DNA of 64,000 nt from positions 28,659,896 through 28,723,895 of the forward strand of contig NC_067206.1 in NCBI RefSeq assembly GCF_026262505.1, given 5' to 3'. Positions within the stretch are counted from its first letter, which is position 1. Every line of letters starts with the position of its first letter. The notes beneath the pieces are model-generated. The model was not told where the DNA came from. It was given only the letters and a program-made list of their open reading frames with translations, and made no database searches. The DNA is from Trichomonas vaginalis G3. Lineage: Eukaryota > Parabasalia > Trichomonadida > Trichomonadidae. A program made the translations under genes and the position numbers. Positions 63,291 to 64,000 of this stretch are shown in pieces.

Positions 63291-63653
63291 CTAATGTCCG
63301 CCTAGTCTCTTACGTTTCCTGTTGAGTTCCATAGCATTCTTTAACTGGAGCTCATACATTCTGTTTCTCCTCTGGTAGAAAACATATTCTGGGTCAACTC
63401 CTGTGTTCGCGTCATCTGCATAAAGTTGTTTATATCCCACTTCAGGGTTTGTATAAAACTCTTTCCATCTCATATTTGCATACCATGGTGGCAAACCTAA
63501 CGCAGCGTCATTTGACATGGCAGTTTGCATTTGTACATCTGTTGGCACTTGACCATAGTTTGCCATTGCAGTTTGTATTCTAACTTCATTTGGAATATTC
63601 TCTGGGTTTGGTTGTCCAGGTTGCTGTGCATTCGCTAAGTTCTGTGCGTCCAT
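63291..63653 (-). CDS. Small Maverick protein, 120 residues
   Basis: It has a Gln/Asn/Pro-rich N-terminus with a repeated NYGQVPTDVQMQTAMSN-like unit and a basic C-terminus (QLKNAMELNRKRKRLGGH). The basic end could bind DNA. No family recognised. Confidence 0.45.
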   Translation of the reverse strand: MDAQNLANAQQPGQPNPENIPNEVRIQTAMANYGQVPTDVQMQTAMSNDAALGLPPWYANMRWKEFYTNPEVGYKQLYADDANTGVDPEYVFYQRRNRMYELQLKNAMELNRKRKRLGGH

Positions 63654-63676
63654 TTAATATTAGATAAAAATATCTC

Positions 63677-63808
63677 TTACGAGTACATATACTGAACATT
63701 TGCAGGCATTGGTTCATCTTCATATTCTCTGTACTTTTCTGCCACGTCAAAGAAATAAATGACACAATGGAAAAAACCTAAAACAAGTAGTCCTATTTCA
63801 AACCACAT
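63677..63808 (-). CDS. Very small single-pass membrane protein, 43 residues
   Basis: An ATG-started frame (MWFEIGLLVLGFFHCVIYFF) whose first 20 residues form one membrane helix, followed by an acidic tail (EYEDEPMPANVQYMYS). It overlaps the end of the next gene by about 3 codons and has no recognised family. Such short membrane proteins occur in particle-forming elements. Confidence 0.5.
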   Translation of the reverse strand: MWFEIGLLVLGFFHCVIYFFDVAEKYREYEDEPMPANVQYMYS

Positions 63809-64000
63809 TTACTTACTAATAAAATTTCTTTATTGTGACACTTTCTCCAGTTTATAGGACCTCTCTCATATTCTATCTTGTCATATATAAACTCATAGTC
63901 ATGTATGTCCTCTAACCATCTCATAACGGTTTCCAAACCACTTTTATCGGATGTAAAGTAAAAGCATGGATGGTTATGTAAAACGTCTAAAGTTTCTAAA
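63793..64000 (-). CDS. Maverick protein cut by the right window edge
   Basis: The frame is open from the right edge and ends at 63793. The visible 68 residues include LHNHPCFYFTSDKSGLETVM and EYERGPINWRKC. No family recognised from this part. Confidence 0.45.
   Translation of the reverse strand, partial: LETLDVLHNHPCFYFTSDKSGLETVMRWLEDIHDYEFIYDKIEYERGPINWRKCHNKEILLVSKCGLK

Larger units (their letters stand above)
39541..64000. mobile_element. Maverick/Polinton element, large, cut by right edge (element 2)
   Basis: The parts seen are a retroviral-type integrase, a B-family DNA polymerase, an SF3 helicase, a FtsK/HerA-like packaging ATPase, a capsid-like region, KilA-N regulators, a fibre and several small proteins. 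Together these define a Polinton. The left boundary lies between 39541 (poly-A and hairpins) and about 40360. The right end is outside the window, so terminal inverted repeats cannot be compared. I did not recognise an adenovirus-type protease. Several genes look whole. Others are broken, perhaps ten breaks in all, so it is a fairly young fossil. Confidence 0.85.

Overview
The window looks like nuclear DNA of a trichomonad (Parabasalia, Trichomonas or Tritrichomonas type). It has very AT-rich spacers and compact genes with no intron I can recognise. TCA-type initiator motifs lie just before several start codons. The gene families are typical of these parasites: ankyrin proteins of the DUF3447 type, Gly-rich ALK-like ectodomain proteins, degenerate TBC proteins, subtilisin-like proteins and AAAP transporters. 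Large Maverick/Polinton elements are also present. I cannot tell the species from sequence alone.

Layout. (1) 1 to about 2.2 kb is the end of one Maverick, cut by the window edge. (2) 2.2-4.7 kb is AT-rich spacer with a duplicated 85-bp unit and several perfect GC-rich palindromes. (3) 4.7-39.5 kb is host sequence. In order it holds a Gly-rich surface-type protein, a ubiquitin protease, a hairpin-packed MITE with a 9-bp target duplication, a coiled-coil protein, an inorganic pyrophosphatase, a decayed protein kinase, a TBC-like protein, an amino-acid transporter, a decayed ankyrin gene, a long spacer with a tRNA 3' relic, an SLC35F6-like transporter, an ankyrin/coiled-coil protein, a single-pass proline-rich surface protein, a coiled-coil protein, a split SAPS-like gene, a beta-helix surface fragment, a subtilisin/kexin-like pseudoprotease, a coiled-coil protein, an Rh-type transporter with an internal stop, and an ankyrin gene. 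(4) 39.5-64 kb is a second, larger Maverick that runs out of the window. Its parts are a large coiled-coil protein, a capsid-like region, an SF3 helicase, a packaging-type ATPase, a KilA-N/GIY-YIG cluster, a B-family DNA polymerase, a retroviral-type integrase, a phage-like fibre, and several small membrane-active or structural proteins.

How it fits together. The host genes show no operon logic and each appears to be transcribed alone. A notable share are decaying or lack key residues (kinase, ankyrin, SAPS-like, Rh, subtilisin-like, beta-helix, perhaps the AAAP transporter), as expected in a genome swollen by gene families and elements. The second Maverick carries a full replication, integration and particle gene set by type. 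Several of its genes look broken, so I treat it as a fairly young fossil. Its intergenic spaces hold a recurring perfect palindrome module and a shared leader motif, and these are among the more interesting signals here.
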